Assembly: GCF_014645315.1 (NCBI RefSeq)
Contig: NZ_BMLQ01000006.1
Coordinates: 218,421-282,420 of the forward strand
Origin: Citricoccus zhacaiensis
GTDB lineage: Bacteria > Actinomycetota > Actinomycetes > Actinomycetales > Micrococcaceae
Length of the DNA: 64,000 nucleotides
Direction of reading: 5' to 3'
Numbering within the stretch: the first letter of the stretch is position 1; every line of letters begins with the position of its first letter. The notes under the pieces were generated by a model, which was not told the DNA's origin, did not search any database, and worked only from the letters and a program-made list of their open reading frames with translations. Positions 43,668-52,937 of this stretch are shown in pieces. The position numbers and the translations under genes are program-made.

Positions 43668-45497
43668 GTGGTGAGAACAGTGGGATCGACGATGGGAGAC
43701 GGGGTGGACGAGCGGCGTCTGCGCGCCCGCCGCGACGCGTCCAGACCCTCCCGGCGTCCGTGGAGCATCGCCCGCCGCCTGGCGACGGCCCACCTGGCCG
43801 CGCTGCTGATCCTCACCGTCGCCCTGGTGGCCTTCAGTTATCAGCAGACCCAGCGGACCGTCTATGGGTTGGAGCGGGCCAATGTGCTCTCCACGGCGCG
43901 CCTGATCGCCGACGAGGAACGGATCCGCGACGGCTTCAGGGCCGCCGACCCCAGCACAGCGCTCCAACCGCTCACCACCGAGCTGGCCGCCCAGGCCCAG
44001 GTGGACTGGGTGACGTTCTTCGGCACCGACTACACCCGGGTCGCCCACCGGGACCCGGCCCAGAACGGCACCCGGTACCCGGAGGACCTCTCGGCGGTCC
44101 TGGCCGGCCGGGGTCAGGTCGACACGGTGGCCACCGGACCCGCCGGCCTCTCCCTCCGCGCCCTGGTCCCCGTCCTGTCCTCGGACGCCCCCGGGGCCGA
44201 GGTGGTCGGCATCGTCGGCGTGGGCCACCGCGTCTCCGAACTGGACATCGCGGTGACCGCCCAGATCCCGCGCATCCTGCTGGGCATGGGACTCGTCGCC
44301 GCCCTCGGGCTGGCCGGCTCCATCGCCCTGGGCCGCTACATCCGCCGGACCACCCATGGTCTCGGCCCGGAGGAACTGGCCCATCGGTTCACCGTGCTGG
44401 ACACCGCCCTGCACAACGTCAATGAGGGAATGGTGCTGGTCTCCGGCACCGGAGAGCTGAGCCTGTACAACGACCGCGCGGCCGAGCTGCTGCATCTTCC
44501 GCCCTTCGGCCACCGCGCGGACCACACACCGGGGACCGTCTCGCTCGCGGACCTTCAGCTGCCCGGCCCGTTGGCCGGGCTGCTGGAGTCCGGACGGGAC
44601 GCGCGGGACGAGCTGTTCGCCGTCCCCGGCCGCATCCTGGTGGTGAATCAGCACCGCACGCGTCCGGCCGGTCCGGTGGCGCGGCTGCGGACACCCGTTG
44701 CGTGGCGGCGTGGACGGAGACAGCAGGCCCCGGCCGGGCCCGACGGGGGCACGGTGGTGACGTTGTACGACCGCACGGAGGTCCAGGAGATGAACCGGGA
44801 GCTGGAGAACATCCGGTCCCTGACCGATGCGCTGCGTGCCCAGACCCATGAGCACGGCAACCGGCTGCACACGGTGCTGTCCCTCGTGGAACTGGGCCGG
44901 ATCGATCAGGCCCGCGACCTGTTGGCCTCGGGTGTGGCGGCCGGCGCCGCCCAACCGGGCCCGCTGGATCCCACCGGCGAACCGGCGGTGCAGGCCCTCT
45001 TGGCGGCCAAGGCCGCCCAGGCCCGCGAGCGCGGGGTGCGGATGGACTACCGGATCGCGGTGGACTCCCCCACCGGGTTCTCCGCGCAGGACCTCGTGAC
45101 GATCCTCGGCAACCTGGTGGACAACGCGATCGACGCCGCGGCGGACCCCGCACGGCCGGCGGAGGACCGCTGGGTGGAGGCAGAGGCCCACGCCGACGCC
45201 GGATGGCTCGTCCTGCAGGTGGCCGACGGCGGCCCCGGCCCTTCCGCGGAGAATCGCGGACACGTGTTCGACCTCGGTTTCTCCACCAAGCCCGCGGGCA
45301 CCGCCGGCCGGGGCATCGGCCTGGCCCTGGTCCGGCAGACGGCACTCTCGCTGGGCGGGGATGTGGAGCTGACCCTGGATTCGGGCACCGTGTTCACCGT
45401 GGAGCTGCCCCTGCCCGCAGACGCCGTCCACCCACCACGGCGGACGGCAGACAACCCGCCACCCACCATGGCTGGAGGAGGCCACCATGACCGGTGA
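43668..45497 (+). CDS. Sensor histidine kinase (CitA/DcuS-type)
   Basis: A membrane sensor of about 609 residues. One helix (about residues 40-60) is followed by an extracytoplasmic sensor domain, a second helix (about 205-225, ILLGMGLVAALGLAGSIALG), a PAS-like domain (FTVLDTALHNVNEGMVLV), and a kinase core with the phosphoacceptor His in LRAQTHEHGNRLHTVL, then NLVDNAIDAA and RGIGLALVRQTALSLGG. GTG 43668 has GAGG seven bases upstream; ATG 43692 is an alternative. The response-regulator gene starts ten bases before its stop. It likely senses citrate, malate or succinate and controls the divergent symporter. Confidence 0.9.
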   Translation: MVRTVGSTMGDGVDERRLRARRDASRPSRRPWSIARRLATAHLAALLILTVALVAFSYQQTQRTVYGLERANVLSTARLIADEERIRDGFRAADPSTALQPLTTELAAQAQVDWVTFFGTDYTRVAHRDPAQNGTRYPEDLSAVLAGRGQVDTVATGPAGLSLRALVPVLSSDAPGAEVVGIVGVGHRVSELDIAVTAQIPRILLGMGLVAALGLAGSIALGRYIRRTTHGLGPEELAHRFTVLDTALHNVNEGMVLVSGTGELSLYNDRAAELLHLPPFGHRADHTPGTVSLADLQLPGPLAGLLESGRDARDELFAVPGRILVVNQHRTRPAGPVARLRTPVAWRRGRRQQAPAGPDGGTVVTLYDRTEVQEMNRELENIRSLTDALRAQTHEHGNRLHTVLSLVELGRIDQARDLLASGVAAGAAQPGPLDPTGEPAVQALLAAKAAQARERGVRMDYRIAVDSPTGFSAQDLVTILGNLVDNAIDAAADPARPAEDRWVEAEAHADAGWLVLQVADGGPGPSAENRGHVFDLGFSTKPAGTAGRGIGLALVRQTALSLGGDVELTLDSGTVFTVELPLPADAVHPPRRTADNPPPTMAGGGHHDR

Positions 45498-46284
45498 GCG
45501 AGTGCTGGTCGTCGAGGACGAGGCCCTGACAGCAGACACCTACGGGGAGTACCTGGCCCGGGTCGGCGGGTACCAGCAGGTGCACCTCTCCCCCACCCTG
45601 GCCGACGCGGTGCGGTTCCTATCCACCCAGTGGCGCGAACACGGCTCCTTCGGCGTGGACCTGGTGCTGCTGGACATGAACCTCCCGGACGGACACGGCC
45701 TAGAGGTGCTCCGCCGGATGCGATCGGCGGGATTCGCCGGGGCGGTGGTGGCCATGACCGCCGCCACCGACGTGCCCACCATCCGCCAGGCCATGGCCCT
45801 GGGCGTGGTCCAGTACCTGGTGAAGCCCTTCGGCTATCCGGAGTTCGCCGAACGCCTGCGGGCGGCACGTGAGTTGTCCACCGGCCTCGCCGGAACCGGG
45901 TCGGTCCGCAGCCAGGCGGAGGTGGACCGGGCGTTCCGCCACCACGGCAGCACCGGCCCGGCTGCCCTGCCCAAGGGACTGACCGAGGGCACCCTCGACG
46001 CCATCGTGGATCTGCTCCGCTCCGACCTTGCAGCGGTCCAGGGACCTGACCCGGACTCCAGCAGCAGGTCCGGCCGCGGGTCCTCCGGGGCCGAGGCCGG
46101 CCCGGTGGCCGGACGCAGCGCCGGTGAGGTGGGGGCCGCCGTCGGGACGTCCCGGGTGACGGCACGGCGCTACCTGGAGCATCTCTTCCGGCAGGGACTG
46201 GTGGACCGCTCGCCCCGCTACGGCACACCGGGACGGCCGGAGAACGAGTACCGCTGGTCCGGGCGGGGCTCCGCGCCCGGATAG
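45487..46284 (+). CDS. Response regulator of the CitB/DcuR type
   Basis: A 265-residue regulator. The receiver domain has Asp63 in LVLLDMNLPDGHG, the acidic pair near residues 10-11 and Lys in YLVKPFGYPEF. A long linker leads to a C-terminal helix-turn-helix, AGEVGAAVGTSRVTARRYLEHLFRQGLVDRSPRYGTPGRPE, as in CitB. GAGGAGG precedes ATG 45487. It overlaps the kinase gene and stops one base before the convergent prpE stop. Confidence 0.93.
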   Translation: MTGERVLVVEDEALTADTYGEYLARVGGYQQVHLSPTLADAVRFLSTQWREHGSFGVDLVLLDMNLPDGHGLEVLRRMRSAGFAGAVVAMTAATDVPTIRQAMALGVVQYLVKPFGYPEFAERLRAARELSTGLAGTGSVRSQAEVDRAFRHHGSTGPAALPKGLTEGTLDAIVDLLRSDLAAVQGPDPDSSSRSGRGSSGAEAGPVAGRSAGEVGAAVGTSRVTARRYLEHLFRQGLVDRSPRYGTPGRPENEYRWSGRGSAPG

Positions 46285-46285
46285 C

Positions 46286-48304
46286 CTACGGGCCGGTGCG
46301 GAGGGTGGGCGCGAGGGCGTCGAGCACGGAACGGTCCTCGATGGTGGAGGGCACCACGTACTCCTCGCCATCGGCCATCTGCCGCATGGTCTTGCGCAGG
46401 ATCTTCCCGGACCGGGTCTTCGGCAACGCGTCCACCACCGCCACCTGCTTGAAGTCCGCCACGGCGCCCACCGAGGTGCGGACGGTGGCGCGCAGCTCGG
46501 CCAGCAGCTCCTCCAGCCCGGCGGCGCCCTCGACCTCCACCCCGGATTTGAGCACCACGTAGCCGGAGGCCCGCTGGCCCTTGAGCGGGTCCGCCAATCC
46601 GATCACCGCGCACTCGGCCACGGCGGGGTGGGCGGCGAGCGCCTGCTCGAGGGCGCCCGTGGAGAGCCGATGGCCGGCCACGTTGATGACGTCGTCCGTC
46701 CGGCCCATCACGAAGAGGTAGCCCTCCTCATCCACCAGCCCCGAGTCGCCCGTGGCGTAGTACCCCTCGAAGGCGCTGAGGTAGGAGTCGATGAAGCGTT
46801 GGTCGTTGCCCCACAACGTGGTCAGGGTCCCCGGCGGCAGGGGCAACCTCAGACAGATGTTGCCCTCGACCCCCGGCTCCACGGGTTGCCCGCTCCCGTC
46901 CAGGATCTCCACGGCGTAGCCCGGAGTGGGCCGGGTGCAGGAACCGGTCTTGACGGGCAGCGCCTCCAACCCCACCGGGTTGGCGCCGATCGGCCAGCCG
47001 GTCTCGGTCTGCCACCAGTTGTCCACGATCGGCACGCCCAGGAGGTCACCGATCCACCCCTGGGTCTCCGGGTCCAGGCGCTCCCCCGCTGCGAACAGGG
47101 TCTGGAGTGCCGACAGGTCGTGTTCCCGCGCCAGGTCACCCTCCGGGTCCACCTTGCGGATGGCCCGCAGGGCGGTCGGTGCCGTGAACAGTGAGCGCAC
47201 CCCGTGCTGGGCGGCCACCCGCCAGAACGCCCCGGCGTCCGGGGTCCCCACGGGCTTGCCCTCGTAGAGCACGGTGGTGGCCCCGACCAGCAGCGGCGCA
47301 TAGACGATATAGGAGTGCCCCACCACCCAGCCGACGTCCGAGGCGGTGAACATCGTCTGGCCGGGGCCGACGTCGTAGATGTTCGCCATGGTCCAGGCCA
47401 GGGCGACCGCATGCCCGCCGTGGTCCCGCACCACGCCCTTGGGCGAGCCGGTGGTCCCCGAGGTGTAGAGGATGTACAGCGGGTCCGTGGCGGCCACGTC
47501 CACGGGCGCCGCCGGCTCGGCCTCGGCCACGGCTTCGTCCCAGTCGACCCACCGGGTTCCAGCCTCGGCTACGTTCCCGGTCTCGTTCCTGGCCTCATTC
47601 CCGACGCCGGCCGGTACGCCGTCCCGCACGCTGGCCCGCACGTCTTCCAGGCGGGTCTCGAAACCCTCGCGTTGCTTGGCCACCACGGCCCCGACCCGGT
47701 GCTGCGCCAGGGCCACGGCCTCGGCCACCGCGGGCAGGTACTCCACGCGCCGGTTCGGCTCGATGCCGCCGGATGAGGTCACGATCACCGTCGGTTTCGC
47801 GTCGTCGATGCGCGCCGCCAGTTCCCGGGCCGCGAATCCGCCGAACACCACGGAGTGCACCGCTCCAATCCGGGCGCAGGCCAGCATGGCGACGTGCGCC
47901 TCCGGCGTCATCGGCAGGTAGATGACCACACGGTCCCCGCGGCCGACGCCCAGGGACACCAGCGCTCCCGCGAAGCGGGCCACCCGGTCCGTCAGGTCCG
48001 CGTAGCTGATGTGCTCCACGGTGCCGAGCACCGCCGAGTCATAGATGATCGCGGTGCGCTCGCCGTGGCCAGCCGCCACGTGCCGGTCCAGACAGTTCAC
48101 CGCCGTGTTCAACCGGGCCCCGGGGAACCACCGGTAGATCGGCGCCCCGGCATCATCCAGGGCCCGGGTGGGCGGCTCGGTCCAGTCGATGGCAGCGGCC
48201 GCCTCCAGCCAGAACCGTTCAGGGTCCTCGATGGACCTGCGGTAGACGGACTCGTATGACTCAGAGGGCTGGCTGGGCTCGCGCAGGGGAGACGTTGAGG
48301 ACAT
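46286..48304 (-). CDS. prpE: Propionyl-CoA synthetase
   Basis: A 672-residue AMP-forming acyl-CoA synthetase that activates propionate to propionyl-CoA. Motifs are YTSGTTGSPKGVVRDHGGHAVAL, the WWQTETGWPIG hinge, DEEGYLFVMGRTDDVINVAGHRLSTG and the acylatable Lys in PKTRSGKILRKTM. Context rather than sequence separates propionyl- from acetyl-CoA synthetase: it faces prpD-prpB-prpC. The start ATG 48304 is set by a leaderless promoter that the regulator's operator overlooks. Confidence 0.93.
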   Translation of the reverse strand: MSSTSPLREPSQPSESYESVYRRSIEDPERFWLEAAAAIDWTEPPTRALDDAGAPIYRWFPGARLNTAVNCLDRHVAAGHGERTAIIYDSAVLGTVEHISYADLTDRVARFAGALVSLGVGRGDRVVIYLPMTPEAHVAMLACARIGAVHSVVFGGFAARELAARIDDAKPTVIVTSSGGIEPNRRVEYLPAVAEAVALAQHRVGAVVAKQREGFETRLEDVRASVRDGVPAGVGNEARNETGNVAEAGTRWVDWDEAVAEAEPAAPVDVAATDPLYILYTSGTTGSPKGVVRDHGGHAVALAWTMANIYDVGPGQTMFTASDVGWVVGHSYIVYAPLLVGATTVLYEGKPVGTPDAGAFWRVAAQHGVRSLFTAPTALRAIRKVDPEGDLAREHDLSALQTLFAAGERLDPETQGWIGDLLGVPIVDNWWQTETGWPIGANPVGLEALPVKTGSCTRPTPGYAVEILDGSGQPVEPGVEGNICLRLPLPPGTLTTLWGNDQRFIDSYLSAFEGYYATGDSGLVDEEGYLFVMGRTDDVINVAGHRLSTGALEQALAAHPAVAECAVIGLADPLKGQRASGYVVLKSGVEVEGAAGLEELLAELRATVRTSVGAVADFKQVAVVDALPKTRSGKILRKTMRQMADGEEYVVPSTIEDRSVLDALAPTLRTGP

Positions 48305-48316
48305 GGGACCAACCTA
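48305..48316 (-). promoter_or_regulatory. Leaderless-type promoter of prpE
   Basis: Minus-strand TAGGTT (48316-48311), six bases, ATG 48304. Confidence 0.6.
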
Positions 48317-48342
48317 GAACGTGAGTCACGCCACGTCCACCC

Positions 48343-48353
48343 TGTGTATACGC
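48343..48353. promoter_or_regulatory. GntR operator candidate 1 (TGTGTATACGC)
   Basis: TGTGTATACGC with a GTATAC palindrome core, of the kind bound by FadR-subfamily GntR proteins. It lies 26 bases upstream of the prpE -10 box. Confidence 0.6.
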
Positions 48354-48426
48354 AATGCTGGCCCAAAACGGAGAAATACGCGGATTCCGGCCCGGTTCTC
48401 GTCCAAATCACCCGCATTCGGAGATT

Positions 48427-48438
48427 TGTGTATACGCT
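48427..48438 (+). promoter_or_regulatory. GntR operator candidate 2, overlapping the prpDBC promoter
   Basis: The same TGTGTATACGC (48427-48437) in the same orientation, 84 bases on. Its TACGCT (48433-48438) is the probable -10 box of the gntR-prpDBC operon, seven bases before GTG 48446. Bound regulator would block RNA polymerase directly. Confidence 0.6.
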
Positions 48439-48445
48439 GGAGCCT

Positions 48446-49192
48446 GTGAGAGCCAGTGAACGTGCGTACCGGACGCTGCGGCAGGAGATCATCGAAGGTC
48501 AGCTGCCTCCCGGATCGATCCTGGGCGAGGTCGAGCAGTCGGCCCGCCTGGGCCTGTCCCGCACGCCGCTGCGCGAGGCCATCGGACGCCTGGTCTCCGA
48601 AGGCCTGGCAGCCCCCTCCAGCGGGCGCGGGACCGTGGTCACGGAGGTCTCCCTGGACGAGGCCGACGACCTCTTCGACCTGCGCACGGTGCTCGAGGTG
48701 CTGGCCGCGCGCCGGGCCGCGGTGCACGCCGACCCGGAGGTCTTCGCGCAGCTGGCCGCACGCTTCGAGTCCGCCGTGGAACCGCTCCGCCGCGGTGAGG
48801 ATCCGGAGTCCTACTACCGGCTGACCACGGAGTTGGACGCCGCCGTGGACGCTGCCTGTGCCAACGCCTATCTGGCCCAGCACCTGAGGTCCCTGCGCGT
48901 TCACCTCGCGCGGCTGCGCCGCTTCTCCCGCAATGACCCGGCGCGGCTGGCGGCGTCTGCCACGGAGCATGCCTCCATCGCCAGGGCCCTGGCCGATCGG
49001 AACCCCGAACTGGCCGCCGCGACCACCACCCTGCACCTGCACCACGCACTGGCTCACCTGCAGTCACACCAGCCCACCGGCACCCAGACCCATCAGACCC
49101 ACGAGACCCACCAGAGCCGCCAGACCGGACCGGCCGAACCAGCCGGATCCGCCACCGACCACCCCACATCCACCTTGGAGAGGACCCCATGA
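48446..49192 (+). CDS. GntR-family (FadR/FCD) regulator of the prp genes
   Basis: A 248-residue regulator. The winged helix is at the N-terminus: [23 protein letters not shown], then [19 protein letters not shown]. The FCD ligand domain (about 80-215) binds a small acid in relatives, probably a methylcitrate-cycle intermediate here. The tail carries Thr/His/Gln repeats ([12 protein letters not shown]). GGAG precedes GTG 48446. It heads the prpD-prpB-prpC operon and overlaps prpD by four bases. Other actinobacteria and proteobacteria use unrelated PrpR-type regulators for this task. Confidence 0.9.
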   Translation: MRASERAYRTLRQEIIEGQLPPGSILGEVEQSARLGLSRTPLREAIGRLVSEGLAAPSSGRGTVVTEVSLDEADDLFDLRTVLEVLAARRAAVHADPEVFAQLAARFESAVEPLRRGEDPESYYRLTTELDAAVDAACANAYLAQHLRSLRVHLARLRRFSRNDPARLAASATEHASIARALADRNPELAAATTTLHLHHALAHLQSHQPTGTQTHQTHETHQSRQTGPAEPAGSATDHPTSTLERTP

Positions 49193-50706
49193 TCAACCAC
49201 GACGTCCGCGTCTACCGTTCCGAAGAAAACCTGCAGCGTCAGGACCAGCTCGCCTGGAAGATGGCCGAGGTCGCCACCGACACCGTGGCCATCGACCCCG
49301 AGGTGGAGGAGATGGTCATCAACCGCATCATCGACAACGCCTCGGTAGCCGTCGCCTCCCTGAACCGCGGACCGATCATCGCCGCCCGGGCACAGGCCCT
49401 GACCCACGCGCCCACGTCCGGCGGACAGGGAGCCTCCGTCTTCGGCATCACCGAGAAGGTCTCCCCGGAATGGGCCGCCTGGGCCAACGGCGTGGCCGTG
49501 CGCGAGCTGGACTACCATGACACGTTCCTGGCCGCCGAGTACTCCCACCCCGGTGACAACATCCCGCCGATCCTGGCGGTCGCCCAGCACAGCGGTGCCA
49601 GCGGCGCCGACCTGATCCGGGGCATCGCCACCGGCTACGAGCTCCAGGTGGACCTGGTCAAGGCCATCTGCCTGCACGCCCACAAGATCGACCATGTGGC
49701 CCACCTCGGCCCCTCCGCTTCGGCCGGCATCGGGACCCTGCTGGGCCTGGACACCGAGACGATCTTCCAGGCCATCGGCCAGGGCCTGCACACCACGACG
49801 GCGACCCGCCAGTCCCGCAAGGGCGAGATCTCCACGTGGAAGGCCCACGCCCCGGCCTTCGCCGGCAAGATGGCCGTCGAATCTGCTGACCGTGCCATGC
49901 GCGGCCAGACCTCGCCCGTGCCGATCTATGAGGGCGAGGACGGGGTCATCGCCTGGATGCTGGACGGACCGGACGCGAAGTACACGGTGCCCCTGCCGGC
50001 GCCCGGCGAGGCCAAGCGCGCCATCCTGGACACCTACACGAAGGAACACTCCGCCGAGTACCAGGCCCAGGCCTGGATCGACCTCGCGCGCAAGCTGCAC
50101 GGCGAGTATCCCGAGCTGGCCGATCCCGCCAACGTCGCCTCGATCGTCATCCACACCTCGCACCACACGCACTACGTGATCGGTTCCGGCGCGAACGACC
50201 CGCAGAAGTATGACCCGAAGGCCTCCCGCGAGACCCTCGACCACTCCATCCCGTACATCTTCACGGTGGCCCTGCAGGACGGCGCGTGGCACCACGTGGA
50301 CTCGTACTCCCCGGAGCGGGCCGGACGGCCGGACACCGTGGAGCTGTGGCACAAGGTCACCACGGAGGAGGACCAGGAGTGGACCCGCCGGTACCACTCC
50401 CTGGACATCTCGGAGAAGGCCTTCGGCGGCCGGGTCGTCATCACCACCGCCTCCGGCGAGACCATCACGGACGAGATCGCCGTGGCCGATGCCCACCCGC
50501 TGGGCGCCCGCCCGTTCGCCCGGGAGCAGTACATCCACAAGTTCCGCACCCTGGCCGAGGGCCTCGTGTCCGGCGAGGAGATCGAGCGCTTCCTCGACGC
50601 CGCCCAGCGCACCGCGTCCCTCGGCGCCGGTGAGCTGGACCAGCTGAACATCACCGCGGCCCCCGGCGTCATCGACCTGGCCGACGCCCCGAAGGGACTC
50701 TTCTGA
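49189..50706 (+). CDS. prpD: 2-methylcitrate dehydratase (MmgE/PrpD)
   Basis: A 505-residue MmgE/PrpD-family enzyme that dehydrates 2-methylcitrate to 2-methylaconitate in the propionate pathway. Characteristic segments are [69 protein letters not shown] and [16 protein letters not shown]. Length fits the family. ATG 49189 overlaps the gntR stop (ATGA) and its stop overlaps the prpB start, so translation is coupled throughout. Confidence 0.95.
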   Translation: MINHDVRVYRSEENLQRQDQLAWKMAEVATDTVAIDPEVEEMVINRIIDNASVAVASLNRGPIIAARAQALTHAPTSGGQGASVFGITEKVSPEWAAWANGVAVRELDYHDTFLAAEYSHPGDNIPPILAVAQHSGASGADLIRGIATGYELQVDLVKAICLHAHKIDHVAHLGPSASAGIGTLLGLDTETIFQAIGQGLHTTTATRQSRKGEISTWKAHAPAFAGKMAVESADRAMRGQTSPVPIYEGEDGVIAWMLDGPDAKYTVPLPAPGEAKRAILDTYTKEHSAEYQAQAWIDLARKLHGEYPELADPANVASIVIHTSHHTHYVIGSGANDPQKYDPKASRETLDHSIPYIFTVALQDGAWHHVDSYSPERAGRPDTVELWHKVTTEEDQEWTRRYHSLDISEKAFGGRVVITTASGETITDEIAVADAHPLGARPFAREQYIHKFRTLAEGLVSGEEIERFLDAAQRTASLGAGELDQLNITAAPGVIDLADAPKGLF

Positions 50707-51647
50707 TGCTGTATTCGTCACTGACCGCTGCCGAGAAGCGCGTCCGTCTGCGGCAACTGCTGCAGCCCGGTGCCGCCGTGCAATTCCCCGGGGCCTACAC
50801 GCCCCTCTCCGGCAAACTGGTGGAGGAGCAGGGGTTCCAGGGGCTGTACATCTCCGGTGCGGTGCTGGCCAACGAGTTGGCCCTGCCGGACATCGGCCTG
50901 ACCACGCTGACGGAGGTGGCCCAGCGGGCCGGGCAGATCGCGCGCGTCACGGACCTGCCGGCGATCGTGGACGCGGACACCGGCTTCGGGGAGCCGATGA
51001 ACGTGGCCCGGACCATCCAGGAACTGGAGAACGCCGGGCTCGCCGGATGCCACATCGAGGACCAGGTCAACCCCAAGCGCTGCGGCCACCTGGACAACAA
51101 GGCCGTGGTGGACCTGGCCACGGCCACCCAGCGGGTGGCCGCGGCCGCGAGCGCCCGCCGGGATGAGAACTTCCTGATCATGGCCCGCACCGATATCCGT
51201 GGGGTGGACGGTGCCGGCGGGCTGAACGCCGCCATCGACCGGGCCAAGGCCCTGGCAGACGCCGGCGCGGACTCCATCTTCCCGGAGGCCATGAAGGACC
51301 TGTCCGAGTTCGAGGCCGTCTGCAACGCCGTGGACGTGCCCGTGCTGGCCAACATGACCGAGTTCGGCAAGTCCGAGCTGTTCACCCGCGAACAGCTGGC
51401 CTCCGCCGGCGTGGCCCTGGTGATCTACCCGGTGACCCTGCTGCGCTCGGCCCTCGGCGCCATGGAGCGCACCTTGTCCACCATCCGCTCCGAGGGTACC
51501 CAGCAGGGCGCCGTCGGTGAGATGCTGACCAGGGCACGCCTCTACGAGCTCGTGGACTACGAGGGCTACAACGGCTTCGATTCCTCCGTCTTCAACTTCC
51601 CGGTTCCGGGGTTGGAGACCCGGACGGACTCCGGCGCAGACGCCTGA
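50706..51647 (+). CDS. prpB: 2-methylisocitrate lyase
   Basis: A 313-residue isocitrate-lyase-superfamily enzyme that splits 2-methylisocitrate into pyruvate and succinate. The active loop is EDQVNPKRCGHLDNK with catalytic Cys126. Metal-binding DADTGFGEP and MARTDIRGV are also present. The start overlaps the prpD stop (TGATG). The gap to prpC is 35 bases, with AAAGGA before it. Confidence 0.95.
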   Translation: MLYSSLTAAEKRVRLRQLLQPGAAVQFPGAYTPLSGKLVEEQGFQGLYISGAVLANELALPDIGLTTLTEVAQRAGQIARVTDLPAIVDADTGFGEPMNVARTIQELENAGLAGCHIEDQVNPKRCGHLDNKAVVDLATATQRVAAAASARRDENFLIMARTDIRGVDGAGGLNAAIDRAKALADAGADSIFPEAMKDLSEFEAVCNAVDVPVLANMTEFGKSELFTREQLASAGVALVIYPVTLLRSALGAMERTLSTIRSEGTQQGAVGEMLTRARLYELVDYEGYNGFDSSVFNFPVPGLETRTDSGADA

Positions 51648-51682
51648 ACCCGACCCGAATCCCGTCCCGAAAGGACACTTCC

Positions 51683-52837
51683 ATGACTGACACTGAGATC
51701 AAGAAGGGCCTCGCCGGAGTGGTGGCGGACTACACCGCCATCTCCAAGGTCAACCCGGACACCAACTCCCTGCTCTACCGTGGCTACCCCGTGCAGGAGC
51801 TCGCCGCGTCTCTGCCGTTCGAGGCCGTGGCCTACCTGCTGCTGAACGGTGAGCTGCCCACGGACACCCAGCTGGCTGCCTTCAGGGACCACGAGCGCTC
51901 CAACCGGGCCCTGTCCCCGGATGTCAAGGCCGCCCTGGACGTGCTGCCGGTGGACTGCCATCCGATGGACTCGGTCCGTACCGCCGTGTCCATCCTGGGA
52001 GCCCAGCACCCGAAGTCGGAGGACTCCTCCCCCGAGGCCGAGATGGAGAAGGCGACGACCCTGTTCGCCCAGCTGCCCGCCGTCGTCGCCTATGAGCAGC
52101 GCCGGCGCACCGCCGGCGGTCCCACCGAGCCGGTGGCTGCCCGGGAGGACCTGGACTACTCCCAGAACTTCCTGTGGATGACCTTCGGCGAGGAGGCGGA
52201 TCCGGCTGTCGTCGATGCGTTCCGCGTCTCGATGGTGCTCTACGCGGAGCATTCCTTCAACGCCTCCACCTTCACCGCCCGCGTCATCACCTCCACCCTG
52301 TCCGATCTGCATTCGGCGGTGACCGGGGCCATCGGCGCGCTCAAGGGCTCGCTGCACGGCGGCGCCAACGAGGCCGTCATGCACACCTTCGACGAGATCG
52401 GCATCCGGCCGGACGAGTCCCAGGAGGAGGCCAAGGACCGTGCCAAGGCCTGGATGGAGGACGCCCTGACCCAGAAGAAGAAGGTCATGGGCTTCGGCCA
52501 CCGCGTGTACAAGCACGGCGACTCCCGCGTGCCCACCATGAAGAAGGCGCTCGACGCGATGATCGAGCACTTCGGCCGCCACGAGATCCTGGGCCTCTAC
52601 AACGGTCTGGAGGCCGCCATGGAGGAGGCCAAGCAGATCAAGCCGAACCTCGACTACCCCGCCGGCCCCACATATCACCTGATGGGCTTCGACACCGAGC
52701 TGTTCACGCCGTTGTTCATCGCCGCCCGCGTCACCGGGTGGACCGCGCACATCATGGAGCAGCGCGCCAGCAATTCGCTGATCCGGCCGCTGTCCGCCTA
52801 CAACGGTCCGGACGAACGGCACGTGCCGGGCGCCTGA
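51683..52837 (+). CDS. prpC: 2-methylcitrate synthase (citrate-synthase family)
   Basis: A 384-residue enzyme condensing propionyl-CoA with oxaloacetate. Catalytic elements are SLHGGANEAVM (His), GFGHRVYKHGDSR (His) and GFDTELFTPLFIAARVTGW (Asp). The size and operon position favour methylcitrate synthase over primary citrate synthase. AAAGGA lies upstream of ATG 51683. A strong hairpin follows the stop. Confidence 0.95.
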   Translation: MTDTEIKKGLAGVVADYTAISKVNPDTNSLLYRGYPVQELAASLPFEAVAYLLLNGELPTDTQLAAFRDHERSNRALSPDVKAALDVLPVDCHPMDSVRTAVSILGAQHPKSEDSSPEAEMEKATTLFAQLPAVVAYEQRRRTAGGPTEPVAAREDLDYSQNFLWMTFGEEADPAVVDAFRVSMVLYAEHSFNASTFTARVITSTLSDLHSAVTGAIGALKGSLHGGANEAVMHTFDEIGIRPDESQEEAKDRAKAWMEDALTQKKKVMGFGHRVYKHGDSRVPTMKKALDAMIEHFGRHEILGLYNGLEAAMEEAKQIKPNLDYPAGPTYHLMGFDTELFTPLFIAARVTGWTAHIMEQRASNSLIRPLSAYNGPDERHVPGA

Positions 52838-52858
52838 ACCTGACTGCACCGAACGACG

Positions 52859-52908
52859 ACGACCCGGGCGGGGAGGGAACACTCACGTTCCCTCCCCGCC
52901 CGGGTCGT
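52859..52908. terminator. Terminator after prpC
   Basis: A perfect 22-base stem (52859-52880 with 52887-52908) and a six-base loop. It stands between convergent prpC and the lipoprotein gene and can act on both strands. Confidence 0.85.
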
Positions 52909-52937
52909 TGCTCAGCGCCGGTGTTCCGGCATCCGGA

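Noticed and set aside
43575..45539. 654-codon minus-strand open frame opposite the sensor kinase
   Set aside because: The plus strand has an intact sensor kinase with all catalytic boxes; the opposite frame has no recognisable features.
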